Source: an uncultured Phascolarctobacterium sp.
GTDB lineage: Bacteria > Bacillota > Negativicutes > Acidaminococcales > Acidaminococcaceae
Direction of reading: 5' to 3'
Length of the DNA: 64,000 nucleotides
Assembly (NCBI RefSeq): GCF_900770955.1
Contig: NZ_CAAGLX010000007.1
Coordinates: forward strand, 9,570-73,569
How positions within the stretch are numbered: position 1 is the stretch's first letter; each line of letters begins with the position of its first letter. The notes under the pieces were generated by a model. The model saw only the letters and a list, made by a program, of their open reading frames with translations. It was not told the origin of the DNA and ran no database searches. Below, piece by piece: positions 52,736 through 61,883 of the stretch. The position numbers and the translations under genes are program-made.

Positions 52736-54568
52736 ATGGAAGATAGAAACCGGATAACCAGATTGCAAACCTTGCTGGTCTTGTGTTTGGTATTATTTAC
52801 TGTGCTGCTGGGACGAATGGTTTATTTGCAGCTGTGGCGCGGTGATTACTATGCCAAGCAATCTGACGGCAACAGGCTGCGCCAGTCGCGTATTCTTGCT
52901 CCCCGTGGAATTATTTACGATAGCGAAGGCAAAGAGCTGGTAAATAATTTGCCCGGTTATGCCGTAGTATTGCAGAAGCAGTCCAGCTATAAACCGGAAA
53001 CATTGCAGCGCCTCAGTAATTTGCTGCAGATGCCTGTAGAAGAAATTAACGCTAAAATTAAGGCGAGCGAAAATTTTTATGAACCTATTATGCTGAAAAA
53101 TAATCTTGATCAGCAGATGGTAACAAAAATAGAAGAACAGCGCCGCTATATGCCCGAGGTTATGCTTTCGGTGCAGCCTATCCGCAATTACCCTTATCAT
53201 GAGCTTGCTGTACATGCTTTGGGTTACGTAGGCGAGGTAAGTGCCTATGAAATTGAGCAGGGCTTGTTTAAGAATATTACTCAAGGTAGTCTGGTCGGTA
53301 AGGCCGGACTGGAAAAGAGCTATGATAAATATCTGCGCGGCGAGGACGGCGCCTTTATGGAGGAGGTTGACGTTGCCGGTAACGTTGTTAAGCATTACGA
53401 TTCCGTGCAACCTATTCCCGGCAAAAATCTGAAGCTGACGATAGATTACGAGCTGCAAAAGGAGCTGGAGGCTTTTACAGATAAGCATCTTGCTTTTCTG
53501 CGCAGCTCCGGTATTGCTCCCGGAGCGAGAGCGGCGGCGGTAGTAGCTATCGACCCGCGTAACGGTGCGGTAAGGGCTATGGTAAGCCGTCCTGGCTATG
53601 ACCCCAACTGGTTTGTACATGGCATTTCCTCTAAAAATTGGAACTCCATCAATAATGACACTAATTACCCGATGAATAATAAGGTTATCACTGGCGAATA
53701 TCCGCCTGGTTCTACCTTTAAGATTGTTACCGGCAGCGCTGCCTTTGAACTGAAAAAGGTTGGCCTGAACGAGCCGATTTTTGATGGTGGCTTTCATCCG
53801 ATGGTTCCTACCATGGGTAACGCCGGCGGCGAGGTTTTGGGCTGGCTGACCTTTATCAAAGCGTTGGCGATGAGTGATAACGTTTATTTTTACGAGCTTG
53901 GTTATCGCGTAGGTATTGATAATATCGAGAAATATGCGCATATCTTCGGCTTTGGCGAACGCACAGGCATTGACCTGGAGGGCGAAAGCAAAGGCCTTGT
54001 TGCCTCTAAAAAAGTAAAACGTGAAATTTGGAATGAGGACTGGCGCTTGGGCGATACCTTCAATGCAGCCATCGGTCAGGGCTTTAACCTGACAACACCT
54101 ATTCAGCTTTCTGTTATGCTGAGTATTGTTGCTAATGGCGGCACCAAGTATCAGCCGTATTTAGTTGACAGTATTACCAACAGTGATGGCAGTGTTTTTG
54201 AAAAGCCTAAGCGTGCCGAAGGCAAGCATATTGATGTATCGCAGCAGACAATTGACTATATCCGTATGGGTATGAGTGCTACTACGCAGGAGGGCGGTAC
54301 GGCATCGTACTTTGCCGGCCTGCCTAAGCCTATAGCAGGTAAAACCGGTACAGCCGAAAACTCTCATGGACGTGATCATGGCTTGTTTGTAGCCTATGGA
54401 CCGGTAGATGACCCGGAGCTTGTTGTAGTCTGCATTGTGGAACAGGGCGGCTTTGGCTCTGTTGCTGCAGGTCCTATTGTTTATAAAGCATTTGAAGAAT
54501 TTTTCCAGGAAAGGGGTTATATGCCCCGCCCTGATAAGGCTGCCCCGAAGAAGGACACCGTTCAATAA
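52736..54568 (+). CDS. mrdA: Penicillin-binding protein 2 (elongation transpeptidase)
   Basis: A 610-residue class B PBP: N-terminal anchor (about 11-30), the PBP dimer domain with LAPRGIIYDSEGKELVNNLP, and the transpeptidase domain with STFK (Ser326 nucleophile), SDN (380-382) and KTG (536-538). Cross-links lateral peptidoglycan with RodA. The C terminus (RPDKAAPKKD) is short and soluble. 32 bp after mreD. Confidence 0.95.
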   Translation: MEDRNRITRLQTLLVLCLVLFTVLLGRMVYLQLWRGDYYAKQSDGNRLRQSRILAPRGIIYDSEGKELVNNLPGYAVVLQKQSSYKPETLQRLSNLLQMPVEEINAKIKASENFYEPIMLKNNLDQQMVTKIEEQRRYMPEVMLSVQPIRNYPYHELAVHALGYVGEVSAYEIEQGLFKNITQGSLVGKAGLEKSYDKYLRGEDGAFMEEVDVAGNVVKHYDSVQPIPGKNLKLTIDYELQKELEAFTDKHLAFLRSSGIAPGARAAAVVAIDPRNGAVRAMVSRPGYDPNWFVHGISSKNWNSINNDTNYPMNNKVITGEYPPGSTFKIVTGSAAFELKKVGLNEPIFDGGFHPMVPTMGNAGGEVLGWLTFIKALAMSDNVYFYELGYRVGIDNIEKYAHIFGFGERTGIDLEGESKGLVASKKVKREIWNEDWRLGDTFNAAIGQGFNLTTPIQLSVMLSIVANGGTKYQPYLVDSITNSDGSVFEKPKRAEGKHIDVSQQTIDYIRMGMSATTQEGGTASYFAGLPKPIAGKTGTAENSHGRDHGLFVAYGPVDDPELVVVCIVEQGGFGSVAAGPIVYKAFEEFFQERGYMPRPDKAAPKKDTVQ

Positions 54569-54586
54569 TGCAGGAAGGAGTACATT

Positions 54587-55693
54587 GTGGATTTAAAACG
54601 TATCCTGAAAAATCTTGACTGGTGGCTGATTGCAGCTGTGCTGATTCTTATGGGCTGTGGCTTGGGACTTATCGACAGTGCTACCCATTCCTTTGCCGTC
54701 AGCACCGGTAAGGCCTGGCATGTGCAGCGCCAAAGCATGTTTATGCTCTTTGGTCTGGCTGTTGTTACTGCATCGTTGGCTTTTGATTACCGTGTACTCA
54801 AAAATTATGCTACCAAGCTGTATATATTTAATATCATACTGCTTTTGGCAGTAATGTTTGTAGGTCAAAGTCAATTGGGCGCACAGCGTTGGATTCAAAT
54901 AGGCTCGCTGTCCTTTCAGCCCAGTGAATTTGCTAAGGTCTTTCTCATTATCTGTTTAGCTACCTTTATGGATAAACGTATTGAATGGCTGGAGGAATTT
55001 AAGGATTACCTGCCTGTTTTTGCTTATATTCTGGTGCCGTTCATACTTGTTATGCGTCAGCCGGACTTAGGAACCTCGCTGACATTTATTGCTATCCTGA
55101 TAGGTATGATTTTTGTCAGCGGCTTTAAGTATAAATGGTTCTTCCGTATGGGATTAGCTTTTATGGCCTTGCTGCCGGCGTTTTGGATGATTCTGAAGGA
55201 TTATCAGAAGAACCGTATCCGTGTTTTTCTGAACCCGGAGCTTGATCCATTCGGCAGCGGTTATCATGTTATTCAGTCAAAAATTGCTATTGGCAGCGGA
55301 GGCTTTCTGGGTAAAGGCTGGCTGGCCGGAACGCAGAGCCAGCTGAACTTTTTGCCGGAAAACCATACGGATTTTATTTTTGCTGTTGCCGGTGAAGAGT
55401 TTGGCTTTATCGGTACCGTATTTATCATCAGCATGTATATGATTATTATTTGGCGCGGTATTGCGATTGCGCTTGATGCGGATGATACCTTTGGTATGCT
55501 TTTGGCAACCGGTGTAACGTCCATGTTCATGTTCCATGTTATGGTCAACATTGGTATGACTGCTGGTATTATGCCTGTAACCGGTGTGCCTTTGCCGTTT
55601 TTGAGCTATGGCGTAAGCTCGCTTACGACGAACCTGATGCTGGTGGCGATTTTGTTGAATATTAAGGTTAAGAAGCAAAACCTTCAATTTTAA
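54587..55693 (+). CDS. rodA: SEDS glycosyltransferase RodA
   Basis: A 368-residue polytopic SEDS protein polymerising lipid II. GSLSFQPSEFAKV, FILVMRQPDLGTSLTF, and FLPENHTDFIFAVAGEEFG are the usual loop signatures, and PLPFLSYGVSSLTTNL the C-terminal one. GTG 54587 follows GAAGGAG. Ends the rod operon; a palindromic repeat starts 2 bp after its stop. Confidence 0.95.
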   Translation: MDLKRILKNLDWWLIAAVLILMGCGLGLIDSATHSFAVSTGKAWHVQRQSMFMLFGLAVVTASLAFDYRVLKNYATKLYIFNIILLLAVMFVGQSQLGAQRWIQIGSLSFQPSEFAKVFLIICLATFMDKRIEWLEEFKDYLPVFAYILVPFILVMRQPDLGTSLTFIAILIGMIFVSGFKYKWFFRMGLAFMALLPAFWMILKDYQKNRIRVFLNPELDPFGSGYHVIQSKIAIGSGGFLGKGWLAGTQSQLNFLPENHTDFIFAVAGEEFGFIGTVFIISMYMIIIWRGIAIALDADDTFGMLLATGVTSMFMFHVMVNIGMTAGIMPVTGVPLPFLSYGVSSLTTNLMLVAILLNIKVKKQNLQF

Positions 55694-55694
55694 A

Positions 55695-55796
55695 GGTGAC
55701 GGTCGTCGATAAAGCGCCATATGCTTAGCAACGGCTCCTAGGAGTACATTTAGGTACACCGTCGTCGCCGTTGCGTTGCCTCTGACGCTTTCTCAC
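55695..55796. repeat. Intergenic imperfect palindrome, copy C
   Basis: A 102-bp unit: outer GGTGA (55695-55699) / TCACC (55792-55796), AAAGCG / CGCTTT, GCAACGGC (55728-55735) / GCCGTTGC (55767-55774), and the core GTAC (55744-55747), ATTTAG, GTAC (55754-55757), ACCGTCGTCG. It directly follows rodA. The left arm recurs as a direct repeat: 55696-55722 and 55822-55848 match at 26 of 27 bases. The remaining 60 bp before the next gene are A/T-rich. Confidence 0.7.
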
Positions 55797-55911
55797 CAAC
55801 CTTTTTATTTATAAATAAGAAGTGACGGTCGTCGATAAAGCGCTATATTTTATAAATGTTTACGAAAACTGTTTTGAATAACCCCTTTAATCATTAAATA
55901 TAGAGGAGAAA

Positions 55912-57801
55912 ATGAATTTGAAAAAGGATTTAACTATTGATATTTTAAGCAGCGTGCAAAAGCCTGCGCGCTACACCGGCGGCGAGTTCGCCAGCATTGT
56001 TAAGCCTGCCGAAGAAGTAGAGGCAACCATTGCTCTGGCCTTCCCTGATGTATATGAAGTAGGTATGAGCTATCTTGGCTTTAAAATTTTGTATCATCTG
56101 CTGAACAAGGAAGACGGAATTGCCGCAGAACGCGTTTATGCGCCCTGGATTGACCTAGAGGCGAAGATGCGTGAGCGTGAAATTGCGCTTTGCACTCTGG
56201 AAAACAAAAAAGCCTTGAGCGAATGTGATGTTATAGGCTTTACTCTGCAATACGAGCTTTCCTATACCAATATCTTAAATATGCTGGATTTGGGTGGCGT
56301 GCCGTTGCTTGCCAAGGACCGTACCGATGCAGATCCCTTTGTTATTGTTGGCGGTCCCTGCGTTTACAACCCGGAGCCGTTGGCTGATTTCTTTGACTTC
56401 GCTATTATTGGTGAAGGCGAAGAGGTTCTTGTTGAGGTTATGCGTTGCTACAAGGAATGGAAGCGTGATGGTAAACCCGGCGGCAGACAAGAATTCCTGC
56501 AGCGTGTGGTAAAAATTAAGGGTATTTATGTTCCTTCTTTCTATGAAGCAGAATACAATGAAGACGGTACTTTTAAGGCTATTAAGCCGTTGCGTGAGGA
56601 TATTCCTGCTGTTATCCAAAAGCGTGTTGTAGAGGATATGAACAGCGTAGATTTCCCGACATCTCCGATTGTGCCGTTCGGTGAAATTGTCCATGACCGC
56701 ATTATGCTGGAGGTTTTCCGCGGCTGCAGCCGTGGCTGCCGTTTCTGCCATGCCGGCATGGTTTACCGTCCGGTGCGTGAGCGCAAGCCTGAGGTGCTGA
56801 TGGATTTATCTCGTAAGCTGGTAGATAACACAGGCTATAACGAAATCAGCCTGGTATCCTTGTCCAGTGCCGATTATTCCTGTCTTGCTCCGCTCGTACA
56901 TAAGATGATTGGCGAATTTAAAGATGAACGCGTCAGCGTTTCGCTGCCTTCTCTGCGTATTGACAGCTTTTGTGTTGCTATCGCCAAAGAGGTGCAGGCA
57001 GTGCGTAAGAGCGGTCTGACCTTTGCTCCGGAAGCAGGCAGCCAGAAGATGCGTGACGTTATCAATAAGGGCGTAACGGAAGAGGATTTGATGAATGCTG
57101 TAGGTGCAGCTTTTGAATCCGGCTGGAACAGCGTTAAGCTGTACTTTATGATTGGTCTGCCCTATGAAACTGATGAGGACGTGCTGGCGATTGCCGATTT
57201 GGCACGCAAGGTACAATATAAATACTTCCAGATTACCGGTAAGCGCGGTTGCAAGGTTACTGTAAGTGCGTCTTCCTTCGTACCGAAGCCGTACACTGCT
57301 TTCCAATGGTTCGCCCAGAATGATTTAGAAGAAATCCGCCGTAAGCAGTTCCTGCTGAAGGATGAAATCAAAAAATATAAGAATATCACTTTAAACTATC
57401 ATGATGCCAAGACCGGTACGATTGAGGCAGTTTTTGCTCGCGGCGACCGTCGTGTCGGCAATGCGCTGCTGTTGGCATGGCAGAACGGCGCGCGTTTTGA
57501 CGGCTGGAGCGACTGCTTCTCCTACGAGCGTTGGCTTGAGGCTATAAGTGATGCTGGCTTAGATAAGGACTTTTACGCTGCACGTGAGCGCGGCGAGAAC
57601 GAGGCTTTTCCGTGGGAGCATATTTCTCCGGGTGTCAGTCGCCGCTTCCTGTGGAACGAATGGCGTAAGGCTTATGCTCAGCAGCTTACGCACGACTGCC
57701 GTCGCACCAGCTGCACCGGCTGCGGCGTGTGCCAGGCATTGGGCGTAAAAATCGTCGACTATAAAGAAGAGTATCAAGATAATGGGGAGGTACAGGCATA
57801 A
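55912..57801 (+). CDS. B12-binding-type radical SAM protein, TIGR03960 family
   Basis: A 629-residue protein: a cobalamin-binding-like N-terminal domain (about 40-200, VIGFTLQYELSYTNILNML), then a radical SAM domain with the CxxxCxxC cluster in FRGCSRGCRFCHAG (about 275), and a C-terminal Cys cluster (TSCTGCGVC). TIGR03960 proteins pair with TIGR03936, as here with an overlapping gene, and usually sit near rng and rplU; here those genes are absent. The substrate is not established. ATG follows GAGGAG. Confidence 0.9.
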   Translation: MNLKKDLTIDILSSVQKPARYTGGEFASIVKPAEEVEATIALAFPDVYEVGMSYLGFKILYHLLNKEDGIAAERVYAPWIDLEAKMREREIALCTLENKKALSECDVIGFTLQYELSYTNILNMLDLGGVPLLAKDRTDADPFVIVGGPCVYNPEPLADFFDFAIIGEGEEVLVEVMRCYKEWKRDGKPGGRQEFLQRVVKIKGIYVPSFYEAEYNEDGTFKAIKPLREDIPAVIQKRVVEDMNSVDFPTSPIVPFGEIVHDRIMLEVFRGCSRGCRFCHAGMVYRPVRERKPEVLMDLSRKLVDNTGYNEISLVSLSSADYSCLAPLVHKMIGEFKDERVSVSLPSLRIDSFCVAIAKEVQAVRKSGLTFAPEAGSQKMRDVINKGVTEEDLMNAVGAAFESGWNSVKLYFMIGLPYETDEDVLAIADLARKVQYKYFQITGKRGCKVTVSASSFVPKPYTAFQWFAQNDLEEIRRKQFLLKDEIKKYKNITLNYHDAKTGTIEAVFARGDRRVGNALLLAWQNGARFDGWSDCFSYERWLEAISDAGLDKDFYAARERGENEAFPWEHISPGVSRRFLWNEWRKAYAQQLTHDCRRTSCTGCGVCQALGVKIVDYKEEYQDNGEVQA

Positions 57802-58508
57802 TGAAACTGCGTATGCAAATTACCAAGGATAAGGATATCCGCTTTATCTCCCATCTGGAATATGTGCGCACCATCGGTCGTGCTATCCGCCGTGCCAAGC
57901 TGCCTGCTGCCTATTCCGAAGGCTTTAATCCGCATTTGAAATTCAGTCTGGCATCTGCGCTGGGCGTAGGTGTAGTAAGCTATACGGAGTTCGTGGAAAT
58001 CGAGCTTGCCGAGCCGATGGAGGTAGAAAAGGCTGCGTTGGCTTTGGATGCTGCCTTGCCGCGCGGTATCCGTGTTTTGGCGGCTGATGCTGTTGATACG
58101 CATCACGCTGCCCTGATGAGTCAGGCGGCAGGTGCAAGCTATCGTGTAACGCTTCCCTATAGCGGTGATGTGAGCGCTGCTGTTGCATCCTTCAATGCTG
58201 CGCCGGAGCTGCTGTTCAAAAAAGCAGCCCCTAAGACCAAGGCTAAGTTCAAAGAAATTGACGTTAAGTTTTACATACCGCAGCTTACTGCGGAACAGAC
58301 CGAAACAGAAACAATTTTTGGCTTTGACTGCAAGATTACGCCGACCGGCAGCATGAAGGCAGTTGATTTGCTGAATACACTGAATGAGCAGTATGGTTTG
58401 GCGCTGCCTGTAGAAATGGCGGATATTGAGCGCCTCAGACTATACCGCAATAATAAAAACGGCAAACCTATTCCGATGCTGAACAGTGATGCCGTAATCT
58501 TAGGCTGA
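57801..58508 (+). CDS. TIGR03936/DUF2344 radical-SAM-associated protein
   Basis: A 235-residue partner of the preceding enzyme: MKLRMQITKDKDIRFISHLE, then RAKLPAAYSEGFNPHLKFSLASALGVG, both diagnostic of DUF2344. The ATG shares one base with the upstream stop (TAATG). Probably a subunit or tRNA-handling partner; this is inference from constant pairing. Confidence 0.9.
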   Translation: MKLRMQITKDKDIRFISHLEYVRTIGRAIRRAKLPAAYSEGFNPHLKFSLASALGVGVVSYTEFVEIELAEPMEVEKAALALDAALPRGIRVLAADAVDTHHAALMSQAAGASYRVTLPYSGDVSAAVASFNAAPELLFKKAAPKTKAKFKEIDVKFYIPQLTAEQTETETIFGFDCKITPTGSMKAVDLLNTLNEQYGLALPVEMADIERLRLYRNNKNGKPIPMLNSDAVILG

Positions 58509-58567
58509 TTTTAGTTTTAGGCTGTAAAAAAAATAAAGCAAAGCCTGATTAGTGCTTTGCTGATTAG

Positions 58568-58600
58568 AAAACCCCGTGGCGTCTGCCGCGGGGTTTTTGT
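58568..58600. terminator. Terminator between convergent genes
   Basis: Stem AAAACCCCGTGGC (58568-58580) with GCCGCGGGGTTTT (58585-58597) and a GTCT loop, flanked by T's. The convergent MerR gene ends at 58614. Confidence 0.85.
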
Positions 58601-58613
58601 GCACTATAAATAA

Positions 58614-59441
58614 TTATTTTATCTGCAGCTCGAGCTTGTAAATATATTTATCCATATCGCCTGTCAGCCAGTAATCACACAGAGAGGTGACATAGAGAGG
58701 TGATATTGGTGTAAGCTGATGTTCCTTGCAATATTCTGCCAATATTTGCAGATACTTTTTGTTGTTGAACATGTAAACGCCTTGAAAATATAGCGTCAGA
58801 TAATCGCCCTCAGGCTTTTGGTGGCAATGCGGAGTAGCGAGCTTATCATGAAGCATATAATAGTAATGCTTCAGATGCTTGGTTGAAAAATCCTGCAAAA
58901 TTTCCGTATCGTAAATATAACCAAAGCCGTTGGTTGTTAAGGTAATATCGTTCTGCAGATTGGTAAACATTTGGGCAATATGTGTAGAACGCTTTTTGAA
59001 GCATTCATTTTCTTCGGCAGAATTGCTCAGATAAAGGTATTGTGCTTGCTCATGGACAAGGGTGATTTTATCCAATGTGATATCAGCGATATGGTCGAGC
59101 TTGCCTAATTCGTTTTGCAGTTCTGCTTGCATGGCCTGCATACGGGCAATTTCCTGCGTAAAAAACTCTATGCGCTCGTTAAATAATTCTCTGTAATTTT
59201 GCGGAGAGCGGTTGGCAAGATAATCCTTGATACGTGCAATGGGGACGTCAAGCTGGCGCAGTGTCAGAATCAGCTGCAGCAAAAACAGCTGGCTGCGCTT
59301 GTAATAGCGGTAACCGTTTTCGTCGACAAGCTCAGGCGTAATCAGTCCCAGCTTATCATAGTAAAGCAGAGTCTTACGGGGAATTTTGCAAAGCTGCGAT
59401 AATTCACCGGTTGTGAAATAGTTTTGTATATTTTTTACCAT
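58614..59441 (-). CDS. MerR-family transcriptional regulator
   Basis: A 275-residue regulator with an N-terminal winged HTH (FTTGELSQLCKIPRKTLLYYDKLGL, GYRYYKRSQLFLLQLILTLRQL; residues about 9-75), a dimerising coiled coil (about 85-125) and a C-terminal effector domain (about 130-275) similar in length to GyrI/BmrR-type sensors. No Cys metal-binding loop is apparent, so an organic ligand is more likely than a metal. It is divergent from the TonB-receptor gene with 150 bp between starts and may control it. The start follows GGGGGAA. Confidence 0.85.
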   Translation of the reverse strand: MVKNIQNYFTTGELSQLCKIPRKTLLYYDKLGLITPELVDENGYRYYKRSQLFLLQLILTLRQLDVPIARIKDYLANRSPQNYRELFNERIEFFTQEIARMQAMQAELQNELGKLDHIADITLDKITLVHEQAQYLYLSNSAEENECFKKRSTHIAQMFTNLQNDITLTTNGFGYIYDTEILQDFSTKHLKHYYYMLHDKLATPHCHQKPEGDYLTLYFQGVYMFNNKKYLQILAEYCKEHQLTPISPLYVTSLCDYWLTGDMDKYIYKLELQIK

Positions 59442-59593
59442 TTTATGTTTTTCCCCCTTGACTGTCTAGCTGCTATACATAGTATTATAACATATGAAAG
59501 AGAAAATACATATTAAGATTTAATTCAAATAATTTCAAGCGCTTAATATGCACTTCTTTGATGTTTTTGTGATGAGTGAATGGAGGTATATCT

Positions 59594-61756
59594 GTGAAAA
59601 AATTGGCAAGCAAAGGTTTATTGATGAGCGCATTAATTTGCGGCAACGTACTCTTAGGCAGCACTGCGGCATTTGCCGAAGAAGTGCACGAGTATGATCT
59701 GGATGCAATGGTTGTAACTGCTACAAGAACAGAGCAAGAGAACATAAAAGTTTCTGCTCAGGTTAATGTTATTACTGCTGAAGATATAAAAAAAAGAAAT
59801 GTTTTAACGATTACAGATGCATTGAAAACAATACCCGGTTTGTACGACGGAAGAGCTGGTGGTATGTCTGATGTTGCTAATAGCATTCAAATTCGTGGCT
59901 TTGCTGAAGATGAAATTTTAGTATTGTATGATGGTATGCCGTTAAATGATGGTTATTCTGGCAAAGTAAACTGGAGTGCTATTGCTATTGATGATGTTGC
60001 AAAAATTGAAGTTCTTCAAGGCGCTGCTTCTTCTCTTTATGGTGGACGTGCTGTTGGTGGCGTAATTAATATTATTAGTAAGAATCCAGATAAAGATAGT
60101 GTACATGTTTATGCTAATTATGGTTCGGATAGTACTTGGAAACGTGGCATTAATTTGAGCAAAAAACTTAACAACAAATGGTCCTTAGGCTTTGGTTATG
60201 AAAACAAAGAAACAGATGGTCATTACAAGAAGTTGATTTACAAATACAAAACAAAAGCTAAGAATACTCCGGCTTCTGGCAGTGTAATAGGTACTGGTGC
60301 AGTAGCAGATAAGCATAGCAATGGTAAGGATATGTATATTTTGGGACAACCTGGTGGTGGTCGAAGTGAGGATAATACATATAACTTTAAAATTAAATAT
60401 AATTTTACTGATAAACAGTCTATGACTTATAGATATACTCATGATAAATACAAATATTTTGCAACTGATCCAGTAACTTTTATTCATGATGCAGATGGAA
60501 AGCCGATGTTTAGTGGTAGCGTTTTGTTACCAGATGGTAAATACTTGGATTTTACTGAGAGCGATTTCACAGATTATGATGGTCGCCGTAATATTGATCG
60601 TCATGCATTGCAGTACAAAGATGATGAAAATAACATTAACTTTAATCTAGGTCTAACAAATGTAAAGGATTATGGTTATGCCACTGGCGACGATTTAGCA
60701 GGTCAAGGTTCCGGTAATGATGCAAAATATCCTAGTAAGGCTTACAAGGCAGATTTTCAAAAGGTTTGGGAAGGAAGCAAGAATACTGTAGTTGCAGGCT
60801 TTAACATTCAAAAAGATACAATGGAATACGTGAAAGCAAACCTTTCAAAATGGAGTGATAAAGATTCTATAACATCTATTAAGAGTAGAATGGGAGGCAC
60901 TAATTTAAATGGTGCGTTATTTGTTCAAGATGATTTGAAGTTAAGTGATGTATATGGATTGACAATGGGTTTACGCCTCGACCATTATCAAAAGAAGGAT
61001 GGCTTTTTTGATGATGCAACTACTCATATTGACCAACGAGAAGAAAAATATACAGAACTGAGTCCCAAATTAGCATTCAGATATACGCCGGATGAAGATA
61101 CGACCTATTATGTATCTTATGGACATTCATTTAATGCACCGAGTCTGTATAAGTTGTATCGTCATGATCCGGCTTATGGTTATGTGGCTAACCCAGATTT
61201 GAAACCTGAAACAAGTGATACTTTTGAAATTGGTTTGAAAAAGAATTTTGGCTCTAAATTGTATGCTACATTGGCATTATATACAGCTAAGACTACGGAT
61301 ATGATTAATGCTGAAACTCGTTCTGATGGGAAAAAATGGTATGTAAACATTGATGAAGCTAAACGTCAAGGTGCTGAGCTTGCTTTGGATTATCAAATGG
61401 ATAATAAGTTTAGTACTTTTGCTAATATCAACTTACAACATGCTGTGGATGGGGCTGGCGATAGAATTTACTCTATTCCAAAGCAATTGCTAAAAGCAGG
61501 AGTAAAATACAACTATGATAAATGGACTGCATATATTAATGGACAATATGTAAGCAGTCGTAATACTGAAAAACAGATTGGTGGTAAACTCTATGCAGAA
61601 GATGGTTTCTTTACAGCCGATGCTGGAGTAAGCTATCAATTCATGAAGAATGGCACTATTAGCTTTGCTGTTAATAATATTTTTGACAGAGATTATTGGC
61701 AGTGGTATAAAGCTGATGGTAGAAGTTGGAATGTTGGTGTAGACTTTACATTCTAA
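59594..61756 (+). CDS. TonB-dependent outer-membrane receptor
   Basis: A 720-residue receptor: signal peptide (about 1-27, ending STAAFAEE), TonB box-like DAMVVTATR, plug domain (ITDALKTIPGLYDGRAGG, GFAEDEILVLYDGMPLND, GAASSLYGGRAVGGVINII) and a 22-strand-type barrel ending with aromatic GVDFTF. These import iron complexes, cobalamin or similar ligands. GTG 59594 is 8 nt after GGAGG; an in-frame ATG at 59576 would place the ribosome site inside the gene. Codons are A/T-rich compared with flanking genes (for example many AAA, AAT, GAT), which suggests recent acquisition. A terminator follows. Confidence 0.92.
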   Translation: MKKLASKGLLMSALICGNVLLGSTAAFAEEVHEYDLDAMVVTATRTEQENIKVSAQVNVITAEDIKKRNVLTITDALKTIPGLYDGRAGGMSDVANSIQIRGFAEDEILVLYDGMPLNDGYSGKVNWSAIAIDDVAKIEVLQGAASSLYGGRAVGGVINIISKNPDKDSVHVYANYGSDSTWKRGINLSKKLNNKWSLGFGYENKETDGHYKKLIYKYKTKAKNTPASGSVIGTGAVADKHSNGKDMYILGQPGGGRSEDNTYNFKIKYNFTDKQSMTYRYTHDKYKYFATDPVTFIHDADGKPMFSGSVLLPDGKYLDFTESDFTDYDGRRNIDRHALQYKDDENNINFNLGLTNVKDYGYATGDDLAGQGSGNDAKYPSKAYKADFQKVWEGSKNTVVAGFNIQKDTMEYVKANLSKWSDKDSITSIKSRMGGTNLNGALFVQDDLKLSDVYGLTMGLRLDHYQKKDGFFDDATTHIDQREEKYTELSPKLAFRYTPDEDTTYYVSYGHSFNAPSLYKLYRHDPAYGYVANPDLKPETSDTFEIGLKKNFGSKLYATLALYTAKTTDMINAETRSDGKKWYVNIDEAKRQGAELALDYQMDNKFSTFANINLQHAVDGAGDRIYSIPKQLLKAGVKYNYDKWTAYINGQYVSSRNTEKQIGGKLYAEDGFFTADAGVSYQFMKNGTISFAVNNIFDRDYWQWYKADGRSWNVGVDFTF

Positions 61757-61790
61757 TCCCTTCGTTCATCTCTAATCAATTACATAAAGC

Positions 61791-61830
61791 AATAAGGATA
61801 GGGTAAAGTACACGCCCTATCCTTATTTGC
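61791..61830. terminator. Terminator after the TonB receptor
   Basis: A perfect 13-bp stem AATAAGGATAGGG (61791-61803) / CCCTATCCTTATT (61815-61827) with an 11-nt loop and TTTGC tail. Confidence 0.8.
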
Positions 61831-61883
61831 ACCTTTACATATATATGATTTATGTAAATATTTTTAAGGAAAGTGATAATTAC

